Made by a program: the position numbers and the translations under genes. Positions 40,233 through 48,717 of a stretch of DNA of 64,000 bases are shown in pieces (the first letter of the stretch is position 1; each line of letters opens with the position of its first letter). This stretch comes from Stutzerimonas stutzeri. GTDB taxonomy: Bacteria > Pseudomonadota > Gammaproteobacteria > Pseudomonadales > Pseudomonadaceae. Where the stretch lies: assembly GCA_002339675.1 (NCBI GenBank), contig DDKB01000014.1, positions 1 through 64,000 on the forward strand, in the 5' to 3' direction. The notes beneath the pieces were generated by a model. It was given only the letters and a program-made list of their open reading frames with translations, was not told the origin of the DNA and ran no database searches.

Positions 40233-41072
40233 ATGGAAAACATTTCCTGTCAGAAAAGCTTCGGCGGCTGGCACAAGCGCTATCGCCATCGCTCGTCCAG
40301 CTTGAACTGCGACATGGCATTTGCCGTGTACCTGCCGCCTCAGGCCGAGCAGGGGGAGAAGCTGCCGGTGCTCTATTGGCTGTCCGGCCTGACCTGCACC
40401 GATGAAAATTTCATGCAGAAGGCCGGCGCCCATCGCTTGGCCGCCGAACTGGGGCTGATCATCGTCGCGCCGGATACCAGTCCGCGTGGAGAAGACGTGC
40501 CGGATGATCCGGCTGGCGCCTATGACTTCGGCCTCGGTGCAGGCTTCTACCTGAACGCCACGCGCGAACCCTGGGCCCGCCACTACCGCATGTACGATTA
40601 CGTGACCGAAGAGCTGCCGGCGTTGATCGAGGCGAACTTCCCGGTATCGGAGCGGCGTGGCATCAGCGGGCACTCGATGGGCGGGCATGGTGCGCTGGTC
40701 TGTGCGCTGAAGAATCCGGGGCGCTACCAGTCGCTCTCGGCATTTGCGCCGATCGCCAATCCGGCCGATTGCCCCTGGGGCGAAAAGGCCTTCTCCGGCT
40801 ATCTCGGCGAGGATCGCTCACGCTGGCGCGAGTGGGACGCCTGTGCGCTGATCGCCCAGGCCGAGGAGAAATTGCCGATCCTGGTGGACCAGGGCGACCG
40901 CGACGACTTCATGGCCAGCCAGCTCAAACCCGAGGCGCTCGAAGCAGCCGCCAAGGCGGCGCAGCATCCACTGACCCTGCGCATCCAGCCCGGCTACGAC
41001 CACAGCTACTACTTCATTGCCAGCTTCATCGACGATCACCTGCGCCATCATGCGAAGGCATTGAAGAACTGA
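40233..41072 (+). CDS. fghA: S-formylglutathione hydrolase
   Basis: A 279-aa serine esterase (esterase D type) that hydrolyses S-formylglutathione to formate and glutathione. The nucleophile S148 lies in G-H-S-M-G-G-H, with the oxyanion region Y-W-L-S-G-L-T-C-T-D-E-N near 48-59 and a likely catalytic H in G-Y-D-H-S-Y-Y-F near the C-terminus. The start at 40233 follows GGAGG; the frame opens eight codons earlier without support. It acts directly after FrmA. Confidence 0.97.
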   Translation: MENISCQKSFGGWHKRYRHRSSSLNCDMAFAVYLPPQAEQGEKLPVLYWLSGLTCTDENFMQKAGAHRLAAELGLIIVAPDTSPRGEDVPDDPAGAYDFGLGAGFYLNATREPWARHYRMYDYVTEELPALIEANFPVSERRGISGHSMGGHGALVCALKNPGRYQSLSAFAPIANPADCPWGEKAFSGYLGEDRSRWREWDACALIAQAEEKLPILVDQGDRDDFMASQLKPEALEAAAKAAQHPLTLRIQPGYDHSYYFIASFIDDHLRHHAKALKN

Positions 41073-41228
41073 GCCGGCAGGACAGCGGCGCGGGCTCGTG
41101 ATCGGGTGAGCCTGTGCTGCGGCTCTGCTTTGCGCAGGAGCGCGCTGGCTCGCGAAGCCGCGTCCCAATGTGGAACGGCCTGGCCGTCAGCACCGAGGGA
41201 CCTTGATCCCAGCCAAACAGTCGTGCAC

Positions 41229-41260
41229 AAAAAAGCCCGACCGGGTAACGGTCGGGCTTT
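41229..41260 (-). terminator. Intrinsic terminator of the old-yellow-enzyme gene
   Basis: AAAGCCCGACC (41232-41242) pairs with GGTCGGGCTTT (41250-41260). Read on the minus strand the stem ends in TTTTTT, so it terminates the arsR-OYE unit 14 bases after its stop codon. A weaker T-run on the plus strand may let it also serve fghA. Confidence 0.85.
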
Positions 41261-41273
41261 CCATCGCAAGGAG

Positions 41274-42323
41274 CTAGAGCGACGGATAATCGGTGTAGCC
41301 CTCGGCGCCCTTGGCGTAGAACAGCTCGGGGCGCGGCTCGTTGAGCGGCGCATCCTGGCGCAGGCGCCCGACCAGGTCCGGGTTGGCGATGTACGGAATG
41401 CCAAAGGCGACGGCATCGGCCTTGCCTTCGCCGAGCCAGGCGTTGGCCTGCTCCTTGGTGAAGCGTTCGTTGGCGATGTAGACACCCCCGAAGATTTGCT
41501 TCAGCTGCGGGCCGAGGCTGTCTTCTCCAGCCTTTTCCCGGGTGCAGATAAAGGCGATGCCGCGCTTGCCCAGTTCGCGGGCCACATGGCCGAAGGTTTC
41601 GGCGCGGTTGGAATCGCCCATGTCGTGCGAATCGGCTCGCGGTGCCAGGTGAACGCCCACGCGGCCCGGGCCCCAGACGCTGATGGCCGCGTCGGTGACT
41701 TCCAGCAGCAGGCGCGCGCGGTTTTCCAGCGAGCCGCCGTACTGGTCGGTGCGCCGGTTGGTGCTGTCCTGCAGGAACTGGTCGAGCAGGTAGCCGTTTG
41801 CACCGTGGATCTCGACGCCATCGAAGCCTGCCTCCCGGGCATTCTCGGCGCCCTTGCGGTACGCCTCGACGACGCCGGCGATCTCGCCGGTTTCCAGGGC
41901 ACGCGGCGTTTCGTAATCCTTCATCGGGCGGACCAGGCTGACGTGGCCAGCCGGCTTGATGGCGCTCGGCGCGACCGGCAGCTGACCGTCGAGGTAGATC
42001 GGGTCGGAGATACGGCCGACGTGCCACAGTTGCAGCACGATCTTACCGCCCTTGGCGTGCACCGCATCGGTGACCTTTTTCCAGCCCTGGACCTGTTCGG
42101 CGGACCAGATACCGGGTGTGTCGGGGTAGCCGACGCCCATTGGAGTTACCGAGGTGGCTTCGCTGATGATCAGGCCCGCGTCGGCGCGCTGGGCATAATA
42201 TTCGGCGATGAGGTCACCGGGTACGCGGCCGGGCTCGGCGCGGCAACGGGTCAGCGGGGCCATGATGACGCGGTTGGCCAGTTCCAGGTCGCCGATCTTG
42301 ATCGGGTCGAAAAGCGTGGTCAT
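41274..42323 (-). CDS. Old yellow enzyme family alkene reductase (NemA/XenA-like)
   Basis: A 349-aa FMN-dependent reductase of the OYE family, reducing electrophilic alkenes such as N-ethylmaleimide and often nitro compounds. The FMN-binding M-A-P-L-T-R-C-R-A (about residues 21-29), L-W-H-V-G-R-I-S (near 98-105) and D-G-V-E-I-H-G-A-N-G-Y-L-L-D-Q-F (near 168-183) are present. It lies 34 bases downstream of an arsR-type gene on the same strand. The pair resembles electrophile-responsive repressor-reductase operons. Confidence 0.93.
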   Translation of the reverse strand: MTTLFDPIKIGDLELANRVIMAPLTRCRAEPGRVPGDLIAEYYAQRADAGLIISEATSVTPMGVGYPDTPGIWSAEQVQGWKKVTDAVHAKGGKIVLQLWHVGRISDPIYLDGQLPVAPSAIKPAGHVSLVRPMKDYETPRALETGEIAGVVEAYRKGAENAREAGFDGVEIHGANGYLLDQFLQDSTNRRTDQYGGSLENRARLLLEVTDAAISVWGPGRVGVHLAPRADSHDMGDSNRAETFGHVARELGKRGIAFICTREKAGEDSLGPQLKQIFGGVYIANERFTKEQANAWLGEGKADAVAFGIPYIANPDLVGRLRQDAPLNEPRPELFYAKGAEGYTDYPSL

Positions 42324-42357
42324 TGCGATGCTGCTCCTGTTTGGGGCGGTGGAACGC

Positions 42358-42660
42358 TCAGAGCTGTTCGGTCAGGCGTGCCAGAAAGGCCGCGATGGCC
42401 GGCTCGTTGCGCTTGAAGAAATGCCATTGACCAACCTTGCGGTTGGTGATCAGCCCGGCCCTCTGCAAGGTGGCCAGGTGAGCCGAGACGGTGGATTGCG
42501 ACAGCCCGGCGCGCTGGTCGATCTGCCCGGCGCACACCCCGTTTTCCAGCGAGTGGTGCTGCGCGGGAAAATACCGCTGCGGCTCCTTCAGCCAGTGCAG
42601 GATCTCCCGTCGCAGGGGGTGGGCGATTGCCTTGAGAATGTCGTCGAAGTCGTCGGGCAT
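42358..42660 (-). CDS. ArsR-family winged-helix repressor
   Basis: A 100-aa ArsR/SmtB-type regulator. The helix-turn-helix G-L-S-Q-S-T-V-S-A-H-L-A-T-L is at about residues 53-66, with a beta-wing K-V-G-Q-W-H-F-F-K (near 76-84). No CxC metal pair is present, but there is one cysteine (C44 in V-C-A-G-Q-I). A thiol-based electrophile sensor is more likely than a metal sensor, which would suit the downstream reductase; this is inference. Two palindromes sit 43-74 bases upstream of its ATG. Confidence 0.87.
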   Translation of the reverse strand: MPDDFDDILKAIAHPLRREILHWLKEPQRYFPAQHHSLENGVCAGQIDQRAGLSQSTVSAHLATLQRAGLITNRKVGQWHFFKRNEPAIAAFLARLTEQL

Positions 42661-42702
42661 TGTCGGGGTCCGGTTCGGTGTATCGCGATGGGGCGAACTA
42701 TA

Positions 42703-42734
42703 TATCGTTGAAAAACGATACCGAATCGATTCGG
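42703..42734. promoter_or_regulatory. Tandem palindromes, candidate ArsR operator
   Basis: TATCGTT-GAAA-AACGATA (42703-42720) is a perfect inverted repeat. The next 14 bases, CCGAATCGATTCGG (42721-42734), are a second perfect palindrome. They lie between the divergent arsR-type gene and ispF, at the place where the arsR promoter is expected. Perfect 7-base arms separated by four bases are typical of ArsR-family operators. Confidence 0.65.
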
Positions 42735-42837
42735 TTGATGGTGCTTATCGCGTGCGTCGATCCGCATCCGTTGCGGTCCTTCATCAGCCGGCCGGGTCCT
42801 GTAGAATCCCGGGCTGTTTTTCCAAGGGGTAATGACG

Positions 42838-43311
42838 ATGCGTATCGGTCACGGCTATGACGTACACCGCTTCGGCGAGGGCAAGTTCGTCACCCTCGGC
42901 GGCGTGCAGATCCCACATCGGTTCGGGCTGCTGGCGCACTCGGACGGTGACGTGCTGCTGCACGCCCTCTGCGATGCGCTGCTCGGCGCCGCCGCGCTGG
43001 GCGACATCGGCAAGCACTTTCCCGACACCGACCCGGCGTTCAAGGGCGCCGACAGCCGCGTGCTGCTGCGCCATGTGCGCGAGCAGGTGCAGGCGAAGGG
43101 TTGGCAGGTCGGCAACGTGGACGCCACCATCGTCGCCCAGGCGCCGAAGATGGCGCCGCATATCGAGGCGATGCGCCGGCTGATTGCCGATGACCTGCAG
43201 GTCGAGCTCGACCAGGTCAACGTCAAGGCGACCACCACCGAGAAGCTTGGCTTCACCGGGCGCGAAGAGGGCATCGCCGTCCACGCCGTCGCGCTGCTGG
43301 TCCGCGCATGA
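42838..43311 (+). CDS. ispF: 2-C-methyl-D-erythritol 2,4-cyclodiphosphate synthase
   Basis: A 157-aa MEP-pathway enzyme forming the cyclic diphosphate. M-R-I-G-H-G-Y-D-V-H-R-F (residues 1-12) supplies the D and H zinc ligands, and H-S-D-G-D-V-L-L-H-A (near 34-43) and T-T-T-E-K-L-G-F-T-G-R (near 131-141) complete the signature. ATG 42838 is preferred over ATG 42832 because AAGGGG then has a normal spacing and the protein starts as in the family. ATGA overlap with truD. Confidence 0.97.
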   Translation: MRIGHGYDVHRFGEGKFVTLGGVQIPHRFGLLAHSDGDVLLHALCDALLGAAALGDIGKHFPDTDPAFKGADSRVLLRHVREQVQAKGWQVGNVDATIVAQAPKMAPHIEAMRRLIADDLQVELDQVNVKATTTEKLGFTGREEGIAVHAVALLVRA

Positions 43312-44348
43312 CCGACGACCAGTTGCTCGGCCCGAAGGCGCACGGCGGTGCCTGCGGCTCGGCGGTGCTGAAGGCGGTGGCCGAAGACTTTCAGGTAGAC
43401 GAGGTGCTGGACATTCCGCTGTCCGGCAGCGGCGAACACCTGTGGCTGTGGGTCGAGAAGCGCAACCTCAACACCGAGGAAGCCGCCAGGCGCCTGGCTC
43501 GGGCCGCCGGAGTGTCGGCGCGCAACATCAGCTATGCCGGGTTGAAGGACCGCCAGGCGCTGACCCGTCAGTGGTTCAGCCTGCACCTGCCCGGCAAGGC
43601 CGATCCCGATCTGGCGCGGGCCGAGGACGACACCCTGAGGATCCTCAAGGTCGGCCGTCACCAGCGCAAGCTGCAGCGCGGCGCCCATTCGGCCAACGGC
43701 TTCACCCTGCGGCTGACCGAGCTGCAGGCCGACCGTGTCGCGCTCGACGCGCGCCTGGAACGGATCCGACAGCTCGGCGTGCCCAATTATTTCGGCTCAC
43801 AGCGGTTCGGTTTTGACGGCGGCAACGTACTGGGTGCGCGCGAGTATGCCGAGCGCCAGGAGCTGCCGGTGCAACGCAACCTGCGCTCGCGCCTGCTCTC
43901 GGCCGGCCGCAGCTACCTGTTCAACCGCGTGCTCGCCGCGCGGGTCGCTGCCGGCACCTGGGACCGCGCCTGCGTTGGTGACCTGTTGGCCTTCACCGAC
44001 AGTCGCAGCTTCTTTCCGGCGGGCGAAGCCGAGTGCAACGACCCGCGTCTTGCCGTGATGGACCTGCATCCGACAGGCCCGCTATGGGGCGCGGGCGACT
44101 CGCCGGCCGGCGGCGACGTCCAGGCCGGCGAGCAGGCGGTGGCGGGCGCCGAACCGGCAATCGCCAAGTGGCTCGCAGAAGCTGGAATGAAGCATGAGCG
44201 GCGCATTCTTCGCCTCCCCATCGGCGGCTTGTCGTGGCATTATCCTGAGCCTGACATTCTGCAACTTGAATTCGTCCTGCCGACCGGATGCTTCGCCACA
44301 GCCGTGGTTCGCGAACTGGTCAGCCTGGCAGGGCAGACGGACATCTGA
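43308..44348 (+). CDS. truD: tRNA pseudouridine(13) synthase TruD
   Basis: A 346-aa pseudouridine synthase modifying U13 of tRNA-Glu. The N-terminal catalytic region contains N-I-S-Y-A-G-L-K-D-R-Q-A-L-T-R-Q (about residues 73-88), with the nucleophile aspartate in K-D-R-Q. P-N-Y-F-G-S-Q-R-F-G (near 159-168) is the second signature. It sits between ispF and surE with overlapping ends, the standard order in pseudomonads and enterics. Confidence 0.97.
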   Translation: MTDDQLLGPKAHGGACGSAVLKAVAEDFQVDEVLDIPLSGSGEHLWLWVEKRNLNTEEAARRLARAAGVSARNISYAGLKDRQALTRQWFSLHLPGKADPDLARAEDDTLRILKVGRHQRKLQRGAHSANGFTLRLTELQADRVALDARLERIRQLGVPNYFGSQRFGFDGGNVLGAREYAERQELPVQRNLRSRLLSAGRSYLFNRVLAARVAAGTWDRACVGDLLAFTDSRSFFPAGEAECNDPRLAVMDLHPTGPLWGAGDSPAGGDVQAGEQAVAGAEPAIAKWLAEAGMKHERRILRLPIGGLSWHYPEPDILQLEFVLPTGCFATAVVRELVSLAGQTDI

Positions 44349-45097
44349 TGCGTATTCTGATCGCCAACGACGACGGGGTGTATGCGCCTGGGCTCGCCGC
44401 GCTCTATGACGCGCTGGCGGATTTCGCCGAGTGCAGCGTAGTGGCCCCGATCCAGGACATGAGCGGCGCCAGCAGTGCGCTGACCCTGGATCGCCCGCTG
44501 CATCCCACGACCATGCCGAACGGTTTCATCGGCGTGAACGGCACGCCCACCGACTGCGTTCACCTGGGCCTGAATGGCTTGCTCGCCGAGGCGCCGGACA
44601 TGGTGGTGTCCGGGATCAACCTGGGAGCTAACCTGGGCGACGACGTGCTCTATTCCGGCACCGTTGCCGCCGCGATCGAGGGCCGCTTCACCGGCAAGCC
44701 GGCCTTTGCCTTCTCCCTGGTGTCGCGCCTGACCGACCATTTGCCAACCGCTGCCTACATCGCGCGCAAGCTGGTCGAGCAGCAGCAGAGCCTTGCGCTG
44801 CCGCCACGCACGGTGCTCAGCGTCAATATTCCCAACCTTCCGCTCGACCATATCCGCGGCATCCAGTTGACCCGCCTTGGGCATCGCCGTCGCGCCAAGC
44901 CGCCGGTAAAGCAGGCCAACCCGCGCGGCAAGGACGGCTACTGGATCTCGGTTGCCGGCGACGTCGAGGACGGCGGCCAGGGCACCGATTTCCACGCCGT
45001 GATGCAGGGCTACGTCTCCATCACGCCGTTGCAGCTCGATCGCACCTTTCACGAGGCCTTTGACGGCCTCGACAGCTGGCTGGAGGGCGTGTTGTGA
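44348..45097 (+). CDS. surE: 5'/3'-nucleotidase SurE
   Basis: A 249-aa metal-dependent nucleoside 5'/3'-monophosphatase, linked with stationary-phase survival. I-A-N-D-D-G-V-Y-A-P-G (residues 5-15) carries the divalent-metal aspartates, and V-S-G-I-N-L-G-A-N-L-G-D-D-V (near 88-101) is the family motif. The ATG overlaps the truD stop (TGATG) and the stop overlaps the pcm GTG. Confidence 0.97.
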   Translation: MRILIANDDGVYAPGLAALYDALADFAECSVVAPIQDMSGASSALTLDRPLHPTTMPNGFIGVNGTPTDCVHLGLNGLLAEAPDMVVSGINLGANLGDDVLYSGTVAAAIEGRFTGKPAFAFSLVSRLTDHLPTAAYIARKLVEQQQSLALPPRTVLSVNIPNLPLDHIRGIQLTRLGHRRRAKPPVKQANPRGKDGYWISVAGDVEDGGQGTDFHAVMQGYVSITPLQLDRTFHEAFDGLDSWLEGVL

Positions 45098-45774
45098 ACC
45101 ACCGCGGACCCGATGACCTGTTGCGCCACGGCACCGGCATGACCTCCCAGCGCACCCGCGACCGGTTGATCCAGCGTCTGTACGAGGAAGGCCTGTCCGA
45201 TCCCCGCGTGCTGGAAGTGATTCGCCGCACGCCGCGTCATCTGTTCGTCGATGAGGCGCTGGCCCACCGGGCCTACGAGGACACCGCGCTGCCCATCGGG
45301 CATAACCAGACCATTTCGCAGCCGTTCATGGTGGCGCGCATGAGTGAGCTGCTGCTTGCCGACGGCCCGCTGGACAAAGTGCTGGAGATCGGTACTGGGT
45401 CCGGCTACCAGACCGCGGTGCTGGCGCAGCTGGTTGAACGCGTGTTCTCGGTCGAGCGCATCCAGGCGCTGCAGGACCGGGCCAAGGAGCGGCTGGTCGA
45501 ACTGAAACTGCGCAACGTGGTCTTTCGCTGGGGTGATGGATGGGAGGGGTGGCCTGCACTGGCGCCCTACAACGGCATCATCGTCACAGCGGCTGCAGCC
45601 GACGTACCCCAGGCCCTGCTCGACCAGCTGGCGCCTGGCGGCCGGCTGGTGATCCCGGTCGGGGTCGGTGAAGTCCAGCAACTGATGTTGATCATTCGAG
45701 AGGAGGACGGCTTTTCCCGTCACCTTCTGGATACCGTTCGCTTCGTGCCGCTGCTCAATGGACCTGTGATTTGA
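45094..45774 (+). CDS. pcm: Protein-L-isoaspartate O-methyltransferase
   Basis: A SAM-dependent enzyme that starts repair of isoaspartyl residues in aged proteins. The SAM motif L-E-I-G-T-G-S-G-Y-Q-T-A-V-L lies mid-protein, preceded by G-H-N-Q-T-I-S-Q-P. A GTG start at 45094 (226 aa) overlaps the surE stop (GTGA) and has GGAGGG upstream. The ATG at 45139 would give the 211-aa form known from other pseudomonads (M-T-S-Q-R-T-R). I prefer the GTG because of the ribosome binding site, but either is possible. Confidence 0.94.
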   Translation: MNHRGPDDLLRHGTGMTSQRTRDRLIQRLYEEGLSDPRVLEVIRRTPRHLFVDEALAHRAYEDTALPIGHNQTISQPFMVARMSELLLADGPLDKVLEIGTGSGYQTAVLAQLVERVFSVERIQALQDRAKERLVELKLRNVVFRWGDGWEGWPALAPYNGIIVTAAAADVPQALLDQLAPGGRLVIPVGVGEVQQLMLIIREEDGFSRHLLDTVRFVPLLNGPVI

Positions 45775-45791
45775 TCTCAGCGGAAGGAAGC

Positions 45792-46727
45792 ATGAAAAAC
45801 GCGTTGTTGTTGTACGCCAAGGGCGTCGCCATGGGCGCTGCGGATGTGGTGCCGGGCGTGTCGGGCGGGACAGTTGCCTTCATAACCGGCATCTATGATG
45901 AACTGCTGCGCTCCATCGGCGCAGTGCCGAATGCCGCCGGCCCCCTGTTGCGCGGCCGGCTGGCGGAGGCCTGGCGGATCGCCAACGGCGGCTTCCTGCT
46001 GGTTCTCTTCGCCGGGATCATCACCAGCGTGCTGACCCTGGCCAGGCTTATCAGCTACCTGCTCGAGCAACATCCCATCCCGGTCTGGTCGTTTTTCTTT
46101 GGGCTGATCCTGGTATCGGTTCACCTGGTCGGCAAGGACATCCAGCGGCGTAGCCTGTCGCGGCTGCTGAGCCTGGGACTGGGCATCGCGTTCGCCTACT
46201 GGATCACCGTTGCCGCGCCCATGCAGTGGAGCGCCAGCGGCAGTAGCCTGTTCCTCGCCGGTGCGATCGCGATCTGCGCGATGATCCTCCCAGGCATCTC
46301 CGGCAGTTTCATTCTCGTGCTGCTCGGGCTCTACCCGGTGGTGCTCGGCGCTGTGAAGAGCCTGGAACTGGGCGTCATGCTGGTCTTCGCCAGCGGATGC
46401 CTGGTCGGCCTGCTGAGCTTCGCGCGGGTGCTGAGCTGGGTGCTGCGCCGCTGGCGCGATCTGACCCTGGCCTTCCTCACCGGGTTGATGGTCGGTTCGC
46501 TGAACAAGGTCTGGCCCTGGAAGGAAACCCTGACCTGGCGCACCGATTCCCATGGCGAGCAGGTCCCGCTGTTGCAGCACAACCTCTTGCCCGGGGCCTA
46601 CGGCCACCTGACCGGGCAGGACCCGCAGCTGTTGATCGCCATCGTGCTGGCAGTCGCGGGCATCGTCCTCGTGCTGGGCCTCGAGTGGGTCGCCGGTCGA
46701 CGCCAACCCGTCGTCCAGAGCGCCTGA
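45792..46727 (+). CDS. DUF368 membrane protein, probable undecaprenyl phosphate translocase
   Basis: A 311-aa polytopic inner-membrane protein of the DUF368 family, with about eight to nine hydrophobic segments. The two half-motifs A-D-V-V-P-G-V-S-G-G-T-V-A-F (about residues 17-30) and M-I-L-P-G-I-S-G-S-F-I-L-V (near 165-177) are pseudo-repeats, as in other inverted-repeat transporters. The family has been implicated in recycling of undecaprenyl phosphate across the membrane (PopT). That would link it with uppS in this window. The ATG at 45792 follows GGAAGGA. Confidence 0.85.
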   Translation: MKNALLLYAKGVAMGAADVVPGVSGGTVAFITGIYDELLRSIGAVPNAAGPLLRGRLAEAWRIANGGFLLVLFAGIITSVLTLARLISYLLEQHPIPVWSFFFGLILVSVHLVGKDIQRRSLSRLLSLGLGIAFAYWITVAAPMQWSASGSSLFLAGAIAICAMILPGISGSFILVLLGLYPVVLGAVKSLELGVMLVFASGCLVGLLSFARVLSWVLRRWRDLTLAFLTGLMVGSLNKVWPWKETLTWRTDSHGEQVPLLQHNLLPGAYGHLTGQDPQLLIAIVLAVAGIVLVLGLEWVAGRRQPVVQSA

Positions 46728-46757
46728 ACCGTTTTGTCGATTCATAGGGAGCGGGCA

Positions 46758-47603
46758 TTGAAGCTCATAGGCAGCATGCGCTGGATCGGCAGTTCGTCGG
46801 TGCGTTGCGCGCTGGTGGCGCTGCTGGCCGCCGGTGTTTTGGCTGGGTGCGCGAGTTCGCCGTCGGGCGGCGTAAGCGTGGTGGACCGCAACAAGCGCGA
46901 CCGGGTGACCAGTGGCCAGTACATCGTCCAGCGGGGCGACACCCTGTGGGCGATCGCGTTTCGCTTCGGCTGGGATTGGCGCGACCTGGCGCGGGTCAAT
47001 AATATTCGCCCGCCGCACGTCATCTATCCCGGGCAGACCATCCGCTTCGGCGGTAGCCGAGCCCCTCAGCGCGTTGCCACTCGTCCGGCCGCCACGCCAC
47101 CGCCTGCCGCTCCGGCGGGCGACACCATCGTGACCACCCCGGTGCCGATTCCACCGCCGCTGACGCAGCCCGTCTTGACCCCAGCCAAGCCGTCCACGGC
47201 CACCACGCCGACCCGGCCCGTGGCGCGCTCTGCGAGCGGCTGGGCCTGGCCCGCAGGAGGCACTGTAATAGGACGATTCTCCTCAAACGGCAGTTTGAAT
47301 AAAGGCATTGATATCGCCGGGGAATTAGGACAGCCTGTTTTAGCTGCTTCTGATGGGGCTGTTGTGTACGCCGGCAGTGGTTTACGGGGTTACGGCGAAC
47401 TTGTGATCATCAAGCACAGCGATACCTATGTAAGTGCCTACGGCCACAACCGAAGGCTGCTGGTTCAGGAGGGTCAACAAGTCAAAGCTGGGCAGACCAT
47501 TGCCGAGATGGGATCGACTGGAACCGACCGGGTGAAGCTGCATTTCGAGATTCGCCGCCAAGGCAAGCCGGTCGACCCCCTGCAATACCTGCCAAAGCGA
47601 TGA
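46758..47603 (+). CDS. nlpD: NlpD-type LysM/M23 lipoprotein
   Basis: A 281-aa outer-membrane lipoprotein that activates cell-wall amidases at division. It has a lipobox L-A-G-C (C about residue 31), a LysM domain (Y-I-V-Q-R-G-D-T-L-W-A-I-A, about 55-100), a Pro/Thr-rich linker and a C-terminal LytM/M23 domain. The M23 domain keeps G-I-D-I and L-H-F-E but lacks a full set of zinc ligands, as in activators without protease activity. The TTG at 46758 has AGGGAG six bases upstream; ATG 46776 is the alternative. The rpoS promoter lies inside. Confidence 0.9.
   Translation: MKLIGSMRWIGSSSVRCALVALLAAGVLAGCASSPSGGVSVVDRNKRDRVTSGQYIVQRGDTLWAIAFRFGWDWRDLARVNNIRPPHVIYPGQTIRFGGSRAPQRVATRPAATPPPAAPAGDTIVTTPVPIPPPLTQPVLTPAKPSTATTPTRPVARSASGWAWPAGGTVIGRFSSNGSLNKGIDIAGELGQPVLAASDGAVVYAGSGLRGYGELVIIKHSDTYVSAYGHNRRLLVQEGQQVKAGQTIAEMGSTGTDRVKLHFEIRRQGKPVDPLQYLPKR
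47284..47297 (+). promoter_or_regulatory. PsrA-type operator within nlpD controlling rpoS
   Basis: CAAAC-GGCA-GTTTG (47284-47297) matches the published PsrA box C/GAAAC-N2-4-GTTTG/C. It lies about 405 bases before the rpoS ATG, where the pseudomonad rpoS promoter is known to lie inside nlpD. PsrA is a TetR-family fatty-acid-responsive regulator that activates rpoS. No clear -35 follows the site, in keeping with an activator-dependent promoter. Confidence 0.72.
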
Positions 47604-47701
47604 TTTGCGATTGCCTGTTCCGGCCTTAGGAGGGGCTTGAGCGATACCAGGGAACGCGTGCCGCCCGAGCCTGTTGTCGAACTCAGAACAGGAAAACAAT
47701 A

Positions 47702-48700
47702 ATGGCTCTCAAAAAAGAAGTGCCGGAGTTTGACGTAGACGATGCTGTTCTACTCATGGAACCAACCGCGGATGTAGCTCCGGTGAGCGAGCTCTCCCGC
47801 GCAGGTTCAGTTGGCACCAAATCCAAGACCGCAACGGTCAAGCAACACAAATTCATCGACTACACCCGCGCGCTCGACGCGACTCAGCTCTACCTCAACG
47901 AAATCGGCTTCTCCCCCTTGCTGACTCCTGAACAGGAAGTGCATTTCGCACGGCTTGCGCAAAAGGGCGACCCGGCAGGGCGCAAGCGGATGATCGAAAG
48001 CAACCTGCGCCTGGTGGTCAAGATCGCGCGGCGTTACGTCAATCGCGGGCTGTCTCTGCTCGATCTGGTGGAGGAGGGCAATCTCGGCCTGATTCGCGCG
48101 GTCGAGAAGTTCGACCCGGAACGCGGCTTCCGCTTTTCGACCTATGCCACCTGGTGGATTCGGCAGACCATCGAGCGGGCGATCATGAACCAAACCCGCA
48201 CCATTCGCCTGCCGATCCACGTGGTCAAGGAGCTGAACGTCTACCTGCGCGCCGCTCGGGAGCTGACCCAGAAGCTGGATCATGAGCCGAGCCCCGAAGA
48301 GATTGCCAACCTGCTGGAAAAGCCGGTGGCAGAAGTCAAGCGGATGCTCGGGCTGAACGAGCGGGTGACCTCGGTGGACGTGTCGCTAGGCCCGGATACG
48401 GATAAGACGCTGCTCGACACCCTGACCGATGATCGGCCGAGTGATCCGTGCGAGCTGCTGCTCGATGACGATCTCTCGGAAAGCATCGACCAGTGGCTGT
48501 CGGACCTTACCGAAAAGCAGCGCGAAGTCGTGATACGACGCTTCGGTTTGCGTGGCCACGAGAGCTGCACGCTGGAGGAGGTCGGCCAGGAGATCGGCCT
48601 TACCCGGGAACGGGTGCGGCAGATCCAGGTGGAGGCGTTGAAGCGGTTGCGCGAGATCCTGGAGCGTAACGGCCTGTCCAGCGAATCACTGTTTCGCTAG
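47702..48700 (+). CDS. rpoS: RNA polymerase sigma factor RpoS
   Basis: A 332-aa stationary-phase/general-stress sigma factor. Region 1.2 has A-T-Q-L-Y-L-N-E-I-G; region 2 has L-D-L-V-E-E-G-N-L-G-L-I-R-A-V and F-S-T-Y-A-T-W-W-I-R-Q. Region 3 follows R-L-P-I-H-V-V-K-E-L-N, and the region 4 helix-turn-helix is at L-E-E-V-G-Q-E-I-G-L-T-R-E-R-V-R-Q-I. Length is normal. It is downstream of nlpD and upstream of rsmZ, so two global regulators of stationary phase sit side by side. Confidence 0.99.
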   Translation: MALKKEVPEFDVDDAVLLMEPTADVAPVSELSRAGSVGTKSKTATVKQHKFIDYTRALDATQLYLNEIGFSPLLTPEQEVHFARLAQKGDPAGRKRMIESNLRLVVKIARRYVNRGLSLLDLVEEGNLGLIRAVEKFDPERGFRFSTYATWWIRQTIERAIMNQTRTIRLPIHVVKELNVYLRAARELTQKLDHEPSPEEIANLLEKPVAEVKRMLGLNERVTSVDVSLGPDTDKTLLDTLTDDRPSDPCELLLDDDLSESIDQWLSDLTEKQREVVIRRFGLRGHESCTLEEVGQEIGLTRERVRQIQVEALKRLREILERNGLSSESLFR

Positions 48701-48717
48701 CAAACGATCTGCCACGC

